Positions 1 through 6,328 of a stretch of DNA of 13,959 bases are shown piece after piece. The number at the start of each line of letters is the position of its first letter. The first letter of the stretch is position 1. The translations under genes were made by a program, and so were the position numbers. The stretch covers positions 1-13,959 of the forward strand of contig CATJWA010000238.1 in assembly GCA_949744025.1 (NCBI GenBank). Reading direction: 5' to 3'. This stretch comes from an uncultured Eubacteriales bacterium. GTDB taxonomy: Bacteria; Bacillota; Clostridia; Oscillospirales; Oscillospiraceae. The notes under the pieces are model-generated. The model did not search any database. It was not told the origin of the DNA and saw only the letters and a list, made by a program, of their open reading frames with translations.

Positions 1-732
1 GAGGAGAAGCTGCTGGGCACCTTCTCCGGCAAGTTCGAGTTTGTGTCCGAGTCCCTGCTTTACTGGGAGCCTGACGACGAGGCCCGCCGTCCGATTCCGC
101 AGTATCAGGATTCCTGGGAGGGCTTCAAGTCCCTGTCGGCCGACCGTTATCCCTACGGCCTTATCTCCCCGCACCCGCGCTTTGACTATCACACGCACTA
201 CAACCAGCATGCAAAGTGGCTGTGGGAGATTCCGAAAAACCGCGTTATCATCAACGGCAACCCGTATCTGGTCTGCCACATCAACCACAAGATTGCCGAG
301 CAGAAGGGCATCAAGGACGGCGACGTCGTTCGTATGTTCAACGACCGCGGTAGCGTCCTGATGGTTGCCAACGTGACCTACCGTCTCTACCCCGAGACGA
401 TTCACGCCTACACCTCCTCCGGTATCTACAACCCGATTGAGTACGGCGTATACAAGAGCTGGGACAAGGGCGGAAGCATCAACGTGCTGACCCCCGGCCG
501 CCTCATCGGCGACTACGTGCCCGCCATGGCTCCCTATAGCTGCAATATCGACGTTGAGAAGGCCGAGGCCGACCCGAACTACGGCCAGGGCTTCGAGCAC
601 ATCCTCGACGCGGTTGACAAGCAGCAGCTCGAGACCGAGCGCCCGGTCCGCACTTCCATGGAAGCGGATATGCTCTTTGGCGAAAAAGAGCAGTGGCTGC
701 GTGAGCAGCTTATGAACAAGGAGGCGATCTGA
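1..732 (+). CDS. Molybdopterin oxidoreductase large subunit, transhydroxylase-like (C-terminal part)
   Basis: The reading frame is open from base 1, so the gene begins upstream and only the last 243 residues are visible. They form the C-terminal dinucleotide-binding domain of a DMSO-reductase-family molybdenum (or tungsten) enzyme: a PHPRFDYHTHYNQHAKW segment, then a beta-barrel with IKDGDVVRMFNDRGSV and the YTSSGIYNP stretch. This style, plus the Fe-S subunit that starts 2 bases after the stop, resembles pyrogallol-phloroglucinol transhydroxylase (TH) of Pelobacter acidigallici and the related gut catechol dehydroxylases. TH moves a hydroxyl group between polyphenols without net redox, using a bis-MGD molybdenum site in the cytoplasm. 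The catalytic residues and any N-terminal Fe-S or Tat motif lie outside the window, so the substrate cannot be read here. Catechol dehydroxylase and acetylene hydratase-like enzymes remain alternatives; the thiolase and BKACE downstream favour the phloroglucinol route. Confidence 0.8.
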   Translation, partial: EEKLLGTFSGKFEFVSESLLYWEPDDEARRPIPQYQDSWEGFKSLSADRYPYGLISPHPRFDYHTHYNQHAKWLWEIPKNRVIINGNPYLVCHINHKIAEQKGIKDGDVVRMFNDRGSVLMVANVTYRLYPETIHAYTSSGIYNPIEYGVYKSWDKGGSINVLTPGRLIGDYVPAMAPYSCNIDVEKAEADPNYGQGFEHILDAVDKQQLETERPVRTSMEADMLFGEKEQWLREQLMNKEAI

Positions 733-734
733 TC

Positions 735-1604
735 ATGCTGAAAACTAAAATGAAGAAGCCCGGCATCGCCATAAACTCCGCAAGATGCATGGCCTGCTAT
801 GCCTGCTTTATGGCCTGCAAGGATGAGCACTGCGGCTGGGATACCGCCCTGTCCAAGTCTCAGCCCGAGCTCGGCCAGTACTGGATGAACATCGTGGAGT
901 GGGAGCGCGGCGACAACGAGCGCCGTATAAAGACCGCTTCCGTGCCCACACCCTGCTCTCACTGTGACAACGCCCCCTGCATCGCCGCGGCGAAGAACGG
1001 CGCCATCTATGAGCGCGAGGACGGCATAGTCATCATCGACCCCGAGAAGGCGAAGGGCCAGAAGCAGGTTGTAGACGCATGCCCGATTCATGCCATCTAC
1101 TGGAACGAGGCTCTCCAGCTTCCCCAGAAGTGCACCATGTGCGCGGAGCTGCTTGACGACCCCGATTACCCCGGCTTTGAGCCCCGTTGCGTTGAGGCCT
1201 GCCCGAACCAGGCTCTGGTTTTTGGCGACCTGGCCGACCCCGACAGCGAGATAAGCAAGCTCATCGCCGCGAACAAGGTCACACAGCTTGAGGCACTCGG
1301 CGATATAACCGGCAACGTTGTACACCTCAACGTCCCCAGCGCTTTCCTGGCCGGCACCGTCGCCTACCCGAAGGAGCTCGAGGAGGTCTGCATCGGCGCG
1401 CATGTGAAGATTACCTGCGATGAGTGCGGCTGCACCTATGAGACCGAGACCAACTGGGCCGGAGACTACGAGTTTGAGGACCTGCCGAAGGGCAAGTCCT
1501 GGACCGTGGAGATAAGCTATCCCGGCTTCAAGACAGTCGAGTACAAGGGTGAGCGCACCGACCACGACCACTACGTCGGCATTACTTATCTCGAGCAGGC
1601 ATAA
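735..1604 (+). CDS. Fe-S subunit of transhydroxylase-like molybdoenzyme, ferredoxin plus beta-sandwich domain
   Basis: A 289-residue electron-transfer or structural partner of the molybdenum subunit. Twelve cysteines fit three [4Fe-4S] clusters: C18/C21/C24/C28 (CxxCxxCxxxC), C74/C77/C82 with C116, and C133/C136/C152/C156. Compared with four-cluster DmsB/PsrB-type subunits, the fourth cysteine of the second motif is Ala86, and the C-rich motif before C116-Pro is reduced to that one cysteine, so one cluster is missing. Residues about 203-285 form a separate domain resembling carboxypeptidase-regulatory/transthyretin-like beta-sandwiches (AGTV start, GDYEFEDLPKGKSW, YPGFKTVEYKG). Both traits are known for the TH small subunit of Pelobacter acidigallici. 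There is no signal peptide, so a cytoplasmic complex is expected. AAGGAGG at 718-724 supports the start at 735, and the gene is surely co-transcribed with the large subunit. Confidence 0.85.
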   Translation: MLKTKMKKPGIAINSARCMACYACFMACKDEHCGWDTALSKSQPELGQYWMNIVEWERGDNERRIKTASVPTPCSHCDNAPCIAAAKNGAIYEREDGIVIIDPEKAKGQKQVVDACPIHAIYWNEALQLPQKCTMCAELLDDPDYPGFEPRCVEACPNQALVFGDLADPDSEISKLIAANKVTQLEALGDITGNVVHLNVPSAFLAGTVAYPKELEEVCIGAHVKITCDECGCTYETETNWAGDYEFEDLPKGKSWTVEISYPGFKTVEYKGERTDHDHYVGITYLEQA

Positions 1605-1619
1605 TTTCCAAAATACCCG

Positions 1620-1644
1620 GTGGGCAGAGTTTTCCTCTGCCCAC
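1620..1644 (+). terminator. Stem-loop after the Fe-S subunit gene
   Basis: A perfect 10-bp stem (GTGGGCAGAG / CTCTGCCCAC) with a TTTTC loop starts 15 bases after the stop codon. No T-run follows (TTGGGGCG), so it is not a canonical intrinsic terminator. It may cause partial termination or protect the 3' end of the upstream mRNA, giving different transcript levels for the molybdoenzyme and the thiolase. Confidence 0.4.
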
Positions 1645-1673
1645 TTGGGGCGTTATGAGCGCATATATGTAAT
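1645..1673 (+). promoter_or_regulatory. Possible internal promoter before the thiolase
   Basis: TTGGGG at 1645-1650, a 17-base spacer and TGTAAT at 1668-1673 (5 of 6 matches to the -10 consensus, only 3 of 6 at -35). It lies immediately after the stem-loop and about 90 bases before the thiolase start, in an AT-rich stretch (1651-1745) unlike the GC-rich genes. Weak evidence; the rest of this gap shows nothing further except the thiolase ribosome site at 1746-1750. Confidence 0.25.
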
Positions 1674-1760
1674 GTTATATCATCCATTCACCGGAGCATA
1701 TGAAGCATGTGATGAGTGGGTAATACATAAATTTTTTAGATTAGTAGGAGAAATACAGTC

Positions 1761-3014
1761 ATGGAAATGAAGAATGTTGTCATCGTTGAGGCCTGCCGCA
1801 CCGCGGTCGGCTCCTTTGGCGGCGCGCTGCGCCCCGTGAGCGCCTACGACCTGGCCTGCACCGTGATGAAGGGTGTTCTGGACCGTTCCGGTATTGACCC
1901 GAAGGAGATTGACGAGGTCATCATGGGCCAGTGCCGCCAGACCTCCGACGAGCCCAACATTGCCCGCGTTGCCGCCCTGAAGGTGGGTATCCCCGAGAGC
2001 GCCTCCGCCCACACCGTCATGCGCCAGTGCGCATCCGGCATGACCGCCGTGCAGAACGGCGCGATGCAGATTATGACCGGCGTGTCCGACGTCGTCCTCG
2101 CCGGCGGCACCGAGTCCATGTCCAACGCCGTGTTTTACGTGCGCAACGCCCGCTGGGGCGTGGGCACCGGCAACACCGAGTTTGTGGACGCCGTAACCGA
2201 GGGCCAGTTCAAGTCCCAGCCCGAGGAGATGTACGGCCGCTACAACATGGGCGCCACCGCCGAGAACATCGCCGAGACTCTGGGCATCACCCGCGAGGAG
2301 CAGGACGAGTTCTCCATGGAGTCCCAGCGCCGCGCCATCGCCGCTATTGACGCCGGCCGCTTCAAGGACGAGATAGTGCCCGTAACCGTGCCCCAGGGCC
2401 GCAAAAAGCCGCCGATAGAGTTCGACACCGACGAGTTCCCGAAGCGCGACACCAACCTTGAGAAGATGGCAAAGCTCAAGCCCTGCTTCAACATCACCCA
2501 CGCTGAGGACGGCAGGCTGTTCAACACCAAGGAGCTGACCGGCACAGTCACCGCCGCCTCCTCCTCCGGACGCAACGACGGCGCTTCCGCCATGCTGCTC
2601 ATGAGCGAGGAGAAGGCCAAGGAGCTGGGCCTCAAGCCGCTGGCAAAGATTATTGGCATGGGCACCGCCGGCGCCGACCCGAAGCAGATGGGCCTCGGCC
2701 CCGTGTACGCCGTTCCCAAGGCTCTCAAGTACGCCGGCCTGACAATGGACGACATCCAGCTCATCGAGCTCAACGAGGCGTTTGCCGCCCAGTCCCTCGG
2801 CTGCATCAAGCAGCTCGGCTGGGAGGACAAGATGGACATTATCAACGTCAACGGCGGCGCTATCGCACTTGGCCACCCCGTCGGATCTTCCGGCTGCCGC
2901 ATCATCGTCACCCTGCTGCATGAGATGAAGCGCCGCGGCCTGAAGTATGGTCTTGCAACGCTGTGCATCGCCGGCGGCATGGGCCAGGCGACGATTATCG
3001 AGATGTGCGAGTAA
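1761..3014 (+). CDS. Acetyl-CoA C-acetyltransferase (thiolase)
   Basis: A biosynthetic/degradative thiolase interconverting acetoacetyl-CoA plus CoA and two acetyl-CoA. The nucleophile is Cys90 in RQCASGM, the NEAFA motif is at 338-342, the active-site His372 is in GGAIALGHPVGSSG, and the second catalytic Cys402 is in CIAGGMGQA. At 417 residues it is longer than the usual 390-395. Much of the excess is a roughly 14-residue insertion at about 244-260, between the KLKPCF segment and GTVTAASSSGRNDGA. The start is set by AGGAG at 1746-1750; a second ATG two codons on is less well spaced. In this context it would split the acetoacetyl-CoA made by the downstream BKACE enzyme into acetyl-CoA. Because thiolases are widespread, the assignment to that pathway is inferred from neighbours, not from sequence alone. 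Confidence 0.93.
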   Translation: MEMKNVVIVEACRTAVGSFGGALRPVSAYDLACTVMKGVLDRSGIDPKEIDEVIMGQCRQTSDEPNIARVAALKVGIPESASAHTVMRQCASGMTAVQNGAMQIMTGVSDVVLAGGTESMSNAVFYVRNARWGVGTGNTEFVDAVTEGQFKSQPEEMYGRYNMGATAENIAETLGITREEQDEFSMESQRRAIAAIDAGRFKDEIVPVTVPQGRKKPPIEFDTDEFPKRDTNLEKMAKLKPCFNITHAEDGRLFNTKELTGTVTAASSSGRNDGASAMLLMSEEKAKELGLKPLAKIIGMGTAGADPKQMGLGPVYAVPKALKYAGLTMDDIQLIELNEAFAAQSLGCIKQLGWEDKMDIINVNGGAIALGHPVGSSGCRIIVTLLHEMKRRGLKYGLATLCIAGGMGQATIIEMCE

Positions 3015-3303
3015 TCAAATCAGTGGCCTGCGGCCACTGATTTGAGGGGATTTCCCCTCAGCTCGGCGGCCATTTAGCCGCCGAGCTGAATGGGATTCGC
3101 TCCGCTACGCGCCTTTGTTGTATTTCATTCGCCGCAAAGCGGCGAATGAAATACAAGTCGACGCACGCTCCGCGCAGAGTGTTTTTTCCGAGGCACATGT
3201 CCTCGGAAAAACGATTAAATTTTATTTGCGCCTGCGGGCGCAAACTCCTGCGGAGAGCTTTAAAGCTCAGTAATTAAGCGCCGCACCGCTGTGCGGCTTG
3301 CTT
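3015..3303 (+). repeat. Tandem array of eight inverted repeats between thiolase and BKACE genes
   Basis: The gap is filled with consecutive hairpin-forming repeats, with stems at 3015-3028/3032-3045 (14 bp), 3043-3049/3054-3060 (7 bp), 3058-3070/3077-3089 (13 bp), 3118-3135/3139-3156 (18 bp), 3183-3193/3201-3211 (11 bp), 3225-3232/3237-3244 (8 bp), the palindrome 3255-3268, and 3280-3286/3291-3297 (7 bp). Loops are 3-7 bases. The first begins right after the thiolase stop, and adjacent stems share bases at 3043-3045 and 3058-3060. None has a strong T-run directly after it. They may be palindromic repetitive elements, mRNA-stability hairpins or stacked attenuators; no protein-coding content is convincing here. 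No clear promoter for the next gene was found, so read-through from the thiolase is likely. Confidence 0.85.
3118..3156 (+). repeat. Longest perfect hairpin of the array (18-bp stem, AAA loop)
   Basis: TTGTATTTCATTCGCCGC pairs perfectly with its reverse complement across a three-base AAA loop. The GCCGC-AAA-GCGGC core is the kind of short palindrome that often recurs in intergenic regions of gut Clostridia (memory, not checked). The length and perfection suggest a dispersed repeat unit, not a gene-specific regulator. Confidence 0.8.
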
Positions 3304-3337
3304 GATAAAAATTATTTATGAAAGAGGTAATGCAATT

Positions 3338-4264
3338 ATGGCTAAGTCAAATAAAGTTATGATCCAGGTCTGCCTGTGCGGCGCCGGCACCAAGAAGTCT
3401 CAGGCTCCCACCGTTCCCTACACTGCCGACGAGCTGGCTGAGCAGATAGTGGCCTGCGCCAAGGCCGGCGCTTCCATCGCCCACATCCATGTCCGCGAGG
3501 ACAAGGAAGTCAACGGCGTCATGGAGATTGGCTACAAGTCCATGAGCCTGGAGAAGTTTACCGAGGCCGTTGAGAAGACCCGTGAGGCCTGCAAGGCTGC
3601 CGGCGTTGACATCATCATCAACCTGACCACCTCCGGCGGCGAGTACGAGGACCACAAGCGCCTCCAGCACCTGAGCGCTCTTGAGCCCGAGATGTGCTCC
3701 TTTGACCCGAACACCCTCAACTGGGCCAACAGCTACATCTTTGAGAACAGCCCCCGTATGCTCAACAAGCTCAGCCAGGAGGTTGTAAAGTGCGACATCA
3801 AGCCCGAGTTCGAGGTCTTTGACACCGGTCATATTGACTCCGTCAAGTACTACGTCAACAAGTGGAACATCCCCGGCAATCCCCATGTCCAGTTCGTCAT
3901 GGGCGTCGGCGGCTCCATGCCCGGCACCGCCGAGAACCTTGCGTGGATGGTAGGCAAGCTGCCTGAGAACTACACATGGTCCGTAACCGGCATCGGCAAG
4001 GCACATATGCCGATGATGCTCGCCGGCTTGGCTCTGGGCTGCGACGGACTGCGCGTCGGCCTTGAGGACAATGTCATGTTCGGCAAGGACAAGGACGGCA
4101 ACAAGATTATCGCCACCAACGTGCAGCTCGTTGAGCGTGCCGTACAGCTTGCCAAGCTCGCCGGCCGCGAGATTGCCACCGCGGACGAGGCCCGCGAGAT
4201 TATGGGCATCACCCGCAACTGCCTGCGCGACGAGACCACCAAGCCGTCTACTTACACCGAGTAA
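3338..4264 (+). CDS. Beta-keto acid cleavage enzyme (BKACE/DUF849), probable triacetate acetoacetate-lyase
   Basis: A 308-residue, TIM-barrel, zinc-dependent enzyme of the Kce family, which cleaves a beta-keto acid with acetyl-CoA to give acetoacetate and a new CoA ester. Zinc ligands are His49 and His51 (AHIHVRE) and Glu243 in GLRVGLEDN (237-245), with Arg239 and Asp244 nearby; NLTTSGGE and GVGGSMPGTAENL are also typical. The position matching Glu14 of lysine-fermentation Kce, which I recall binds the substrate amino group, is Gly17 (CGAGTKKS), so a non-amino substrate is likely. With the transhydroxylase upstream, 3,5-dioxohexanoate (triacetate) is the best candidate, giving acetoacetyl-CoA for the thiolase. 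A longer in-frame start at 3302 exists, but AGAGG at 3323-3327 marks 3338. A dehydrocarnitine-type or other BKACE specificity cannot be excluded. Confidence 0.85.
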   Translation: MAKSNKVMIQVCLCGAGTKKSQAPTVPYTADELAEQIVACAKAGASIAHIHVREDKEVNGVMEIGYKSMSLEKFTEAVEKTREACKAAGVDIIINLTTSGGEYEDHKRLQHLSALEPEMCSFDPNTLNWANSYIFENSPRMLNKLSQEVVKCDIKPEFEVFDTGHIDSVKYYVNKWNIPGNPHVQFVMGVGGSMPGTAENLAWMVGKLPENYTWSVTGIGKAHMPMMLAGLALGCDGLRVGLEDNVMFGKDKDGNKIIATNVQLVERAVQLAKLAGREIATADEAREIMGITRNCLRDETTKPSTYTE

Positions 4265-4273
4265 AATCAACGC

Positions 4274-4307
4274 AAAAGAACGCCCGTACAGCGGGCGTTC
4301 TTTTTTT
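4274..4307. terminator. Bidirectional intrinsic terminator between BKACE and MFS genes
   Basis: The stem AGAACGCCCG / CGGGCGTTCT has a TACAG loop and is flanked by AAAA on the left and seven Ts (4301-4307) on the right. It is canonical for the plus-strand operon. Read on the minus strand it is followed by TTTTGCG, so it can also end the converging exporter gene, whose stop codon lies within the T-run. Confidence 0.9.
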
Positions 4308-5553
4308 ATCTCTCAGAGACCAGGCCACGAAAAACCTTCCCTGCCGTTAGCGCGATCACCAAAGACGCAAGCCCGGAGAACAGAACCACAACCCACTCAT
4401 GCCCCGCGCACAGCTCAAACAGCACCCCGTACAGGGCGTTGCCGAGAGGCTGGGCGCACATGGAGATGGTCATGAGAACGGAGATGACCTTCCCAATGAG
4501 CTCCTGCGGCGTCTCGGCCTGAACGAAGGACATTATCTGCACGCTGAACATCGTGGAAAATACCATGACAGCAAAGCAGCAGACCGTTATCACGCCGTAG
4601 CAAACCGTTCCGTCCGCAAAGGGAAGCACCGCAGCCATGGGAAACACACACAGAGCGCAGGCGGTCAGCAGGAGCGGCGTTTTTCCGACGCTCAGCCGAT
4701 TTCCAAGTACCCCTGCCGTAATGCCGCCGAACAGCCCGCCCGCCGCAAGAGCGCCCTGGGCGAAGCCGCACAGCCGGTTTGCCAGCGACTTGTCAAAGCC
4801 CAGCACCTCGGTCACGAGATAGGGCAGCGCCACGACTATCATTGCCGAGAGAAACAGGTTCATCGCGCACACCACGAGCACGCCGCGGCCTATTACCGGC
4901 CTCTCGCGACGAATGAAACGGACGCTTTGGGAAAAATCCTCCCGTGCCGTTTTCAGAATTCCGCCATGGGCGGGCCGGCGCTGAAAGGGGATGTGTATAA
5001 AAATCTCCATCACCGCCGAGAGAAAAAAGCAGAGCGCGCAGACCCATAAGACGCTCCGCAGTCCGTAGGCGCTGTACAGCACGCCGCCCAGCACTGGCCC
5101 CGTCAGTGCGGAAAAGGAGCTGACTGTATTGATTACCGAGTTGGCCGCGACGAAGTTGTCCGGGACGGCCAGCGCGGGTATGCTTGCCTGCACCGAGGGC
5201 TGGTAGGCTCCCGCGATACCGTACAGCAGCATGAGCGTCACCGTCAGCAGGGCCGTGAGATTCACTCTGTCCATGAGCAGCAGAAAGCACAAAACGAGCC
5301 CCGCCGTGAGAAAGTCCAGCGTGACCATGACGTTGCGTTTGTTGACTCTGTCCGCGATAATGCCGCCGGCGGGGGCGAGCAGGACCGCTGGGATAAAGGC
5401 ACAGGCCGTCACCGCGCCGTAGAGCGCCGAGGAGCCCGTGAGGTTGAGCAGGTACAGCGGCAGGGCGAAGCGCACCGCCGCGTTGCCGAACAGGGAGATA
5501 ATCTGTCCGACGACAACCATCGTAAAATCGCGCGTGAAAAGCTTCTGCTTCAT
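4306..5553 (-). CDS. MFS efflux transporter (MefA-like/DHA family)
   Basis: A 415-residue integral membrane protein with about 12 hydrophobic segments, typical of drug/proton antiporters. The N-terminus (FTMVVVGQIISLFGNAAVRF) opens TM1, and GGIIADRVNKRNVM is the cytoplasmic loop 2-3 motif A (GxxxDRxxxR type). A longer frame begins at 5571, but GGAGGT at 5560-5565 lies inside that extension and places the start at 5553 (MKQKLF) with a 6-base gap. It lies 81 bases downstream of a tetR gene on the same strand and has an operator-like palindrome just upstream, so it is probably the exporter controlled by that repressor. The substrate (antibiotic, phenolic, bile compound or other) cannot be read from sequence. 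Confidence 0.88.
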   Translation of the reverse strand: MKQKLFTRDFTMVVVGQIISLFGNAAVRFALPLYLLNLTGSSALYGAVTACAFIPAVLLAPAGGIIADRVNKRNVMVTLDFLTAGLVLCFLLLMDRVNLTALLTVTLMLLYGIAGAYQPSVQASIPALAVPDNFVAANSVINTVSSFSALTGPVLGGVLYSAYGLRSVLWVCALCFFLSAVMEIFIHIPFQRRPAHGGILKTAREDFSQSVRFIRRERPVIGRGVLVVCAMNLFLSAMIVVALPYLVTEVLGFDKSLANRLCGFAQGALAAGGLFGGITAGVLGNRLSVGKTPLLLTACALCVFPMAAVLPFADGTVCYGVITVCCFAVMVFSTMFSVQIMSFVQAETPQELIGKVISVLMTISMCAQPLGNALYGVLFELCAGHEWVVVLFSGLASLVIALTAGKVFRGLVSER

Positions 5554-5574
5554 CTTGTGACCTCCAATCATTAA

Positions 5575-5591
5575 ATACCAACAGTCGGTAT
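5575..5591. promoter_or_regulatory. Operator-like palindrome upstream of the MFS gene
   Basis: ATACCAACAGTCGGTAT is a 17-bp palindrome with one mismatched pair. It shares the ATACC...GGTAT half-sites with the two operators in front of tetR, but the half-sites are 7 bases apart instead of 3. It lies 22 bases before the MFS start codon, in position to block a promoter or early elongation. No convincing -35/-10 pair was found here. Confidence 0.5.
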
Positions 5592-5609
5592 GTATGAGAC
5601 TAAAATTTT

Positions 5610-5636
5610 CTGCCCCTGATGAGGGGCAGTTTTTTT
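5610..5636. terminator. Stem-loop between tetR and the MFS gene
   Basis: Stem CTGCCCCT / AGGGGCAG with loop GATG, followed on the plus strand by seven Ts. Both flanking genes run on the minus strand, where the stem is followed by AAAATTTT, a weaker tail. It may partly end tetR transcription, or stop an antisense plus-strand transcript. Confidence 0.55.
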
Positions 5637-6288
5637 ATTTGCTCGCGTTGTAGATTTCCGCCAGCTCCTTGAGCCGTTCGAGCATCCGCTCGTCGAGGAT
5701 GTCCAGCCCGAAGCCGCGCAGCATCCGGTCAAAGACCCTGAATTTGCGGCAGGCGACCTCCACCGAGTCATCGAAAATCATGGGGTTCATCCAGACGTTG
5801 GCGGCAAAGAGGATGATTTCGGCGAGCTGCTCGGGGCAGTCCACGTCTATGGAGCCGTCGGCTATGCCCTGCCGGAGAATGGGCAGCAGGTAATTCGGCG
5901 CGGCGTTGTCCACGGTGTCGTGCAGCAGTTCGAAAAGCAGGCCGGGGCTTTCGAAAAAATTGGGCGCCGCGGTAAAAACGTCCTCCTGCACGGGCCGGCG
6001 GATGGACTCCCAGAACATGGTTTTGAGCTTTTCCTTCCCCGTCAGGCCCGGCCGGTCGCGTATCTCCTCGAGTATGACGTTTGACTGCGCGGTCATCCGC
6101 TCTATGACTGCGACAAGTATGTCCTCCTTAGAGCGAAAATGGTGGTAAATTGCCCCCTTGCTCAGCCCGCCGAGGTTGTCGATTATGTCCTGGATGGAGG
6201 TGCGCTCATAGCCCTTCTCCAAAAACAGGCGGTAGGACACGTCTAATATCAGATTTACGGTTTCCTCCGGATTCTTGTTTCGTGCCAC
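5635..6288 (-). CDS. TetR/AcrR family transcriptional regulator
   Basis: 217 residues. The N-terminal helix-turn-helix is at about 30-52 (TSIQDIIDNLGGLSKGAIYHHF, quoted only in part as motif: TSIQDII, LSKGAIYHHF), followed by SKEDILVAVIE; the rest is a helical ligand-binding and dimer domain with no recognisable ligand signature. The start is GTG at 6288, preceded by GAGGAGG at 6296-6302 with a 7-base gap. Two 19-bp palindromes lie over its own promoter, and a related one sits before the exporter, so it is probably an autoregulated repressor released by a substrate of the pump. The stop codon overlaps the T-run of the following stem-loop. Confidence 0.93.
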   Translation of the reverse strand: MARNKNPEETVNLILDVSYRLFLEKGYERTSIQDIIDNLGGLSKGAIYHHFRSKEDILVAVIERMTAQSNVILEEIRDRPGLTGKEKLKTMFWESIRRPVQEDVFTAAPNFFESPGLLFELLHDTVDNAAPNYLLPILRQGIADGSIDVDCPEQLAEIILFAANVWMNPMIFDDSVEVACRKFRVFDRMLRGFGLDILDERMLERLKELAEIYNASK

Positions 6289-6306
6289 AGTATGTCCTCC
6301 TCAATG

Positions 6307-6325
6307 AACATACCATCGGTATGTT
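6307..6325. promoter_or_regulatory. TetR operator O1
   Basis: AACATACC-ATC-GGTATGTT, a perfect 8-bp inverted repeat with a 3-base centre. It lies between the -10 region and the ribosome site of tetR, where binding would block autogenous transcription. Confidence 0.8.
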
Positions 6326-6328
6326 TAC

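Noticed and set aside
579..1571. Long minus-strand frame (330 codons) opposite the Fe-S subunit
   Set aside because: It overlaps a gene with clear cluster motifs and has low-complexity Leu/Val/Ala/Gly-rich composition typical of an antisense shadow in GC-rich DNA.
1680..2921. Long minus-strand frame (413 codons) opposite the thiolase
   Set aside because: His/Gly/Ala/Leu-rich antisense shadow; the plus frame carries all thiolase active-site motifs and a ribosome site.
3058..3243. Minus-strand frame of 61 codons in the hairpin array
   Set aside because: It is made almost entirely of the inverted repeats and has no plausible ribosome site or family similarity.
3338..4264. BKACE gene as part of lysine fermentation (kce)
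   Set aside because: None of the other lysine-fermentation genes are present, the key glutamate is replaced by glycine, and the neighbours are a transhydroxylase-type molybdoenzyme and a thiolase.
3347..4270. Minus-strand frame (307 codons) opposite the BKACE gene
   Set aside because: Antisense shadow of a well-recognised enzyme with no family motif.
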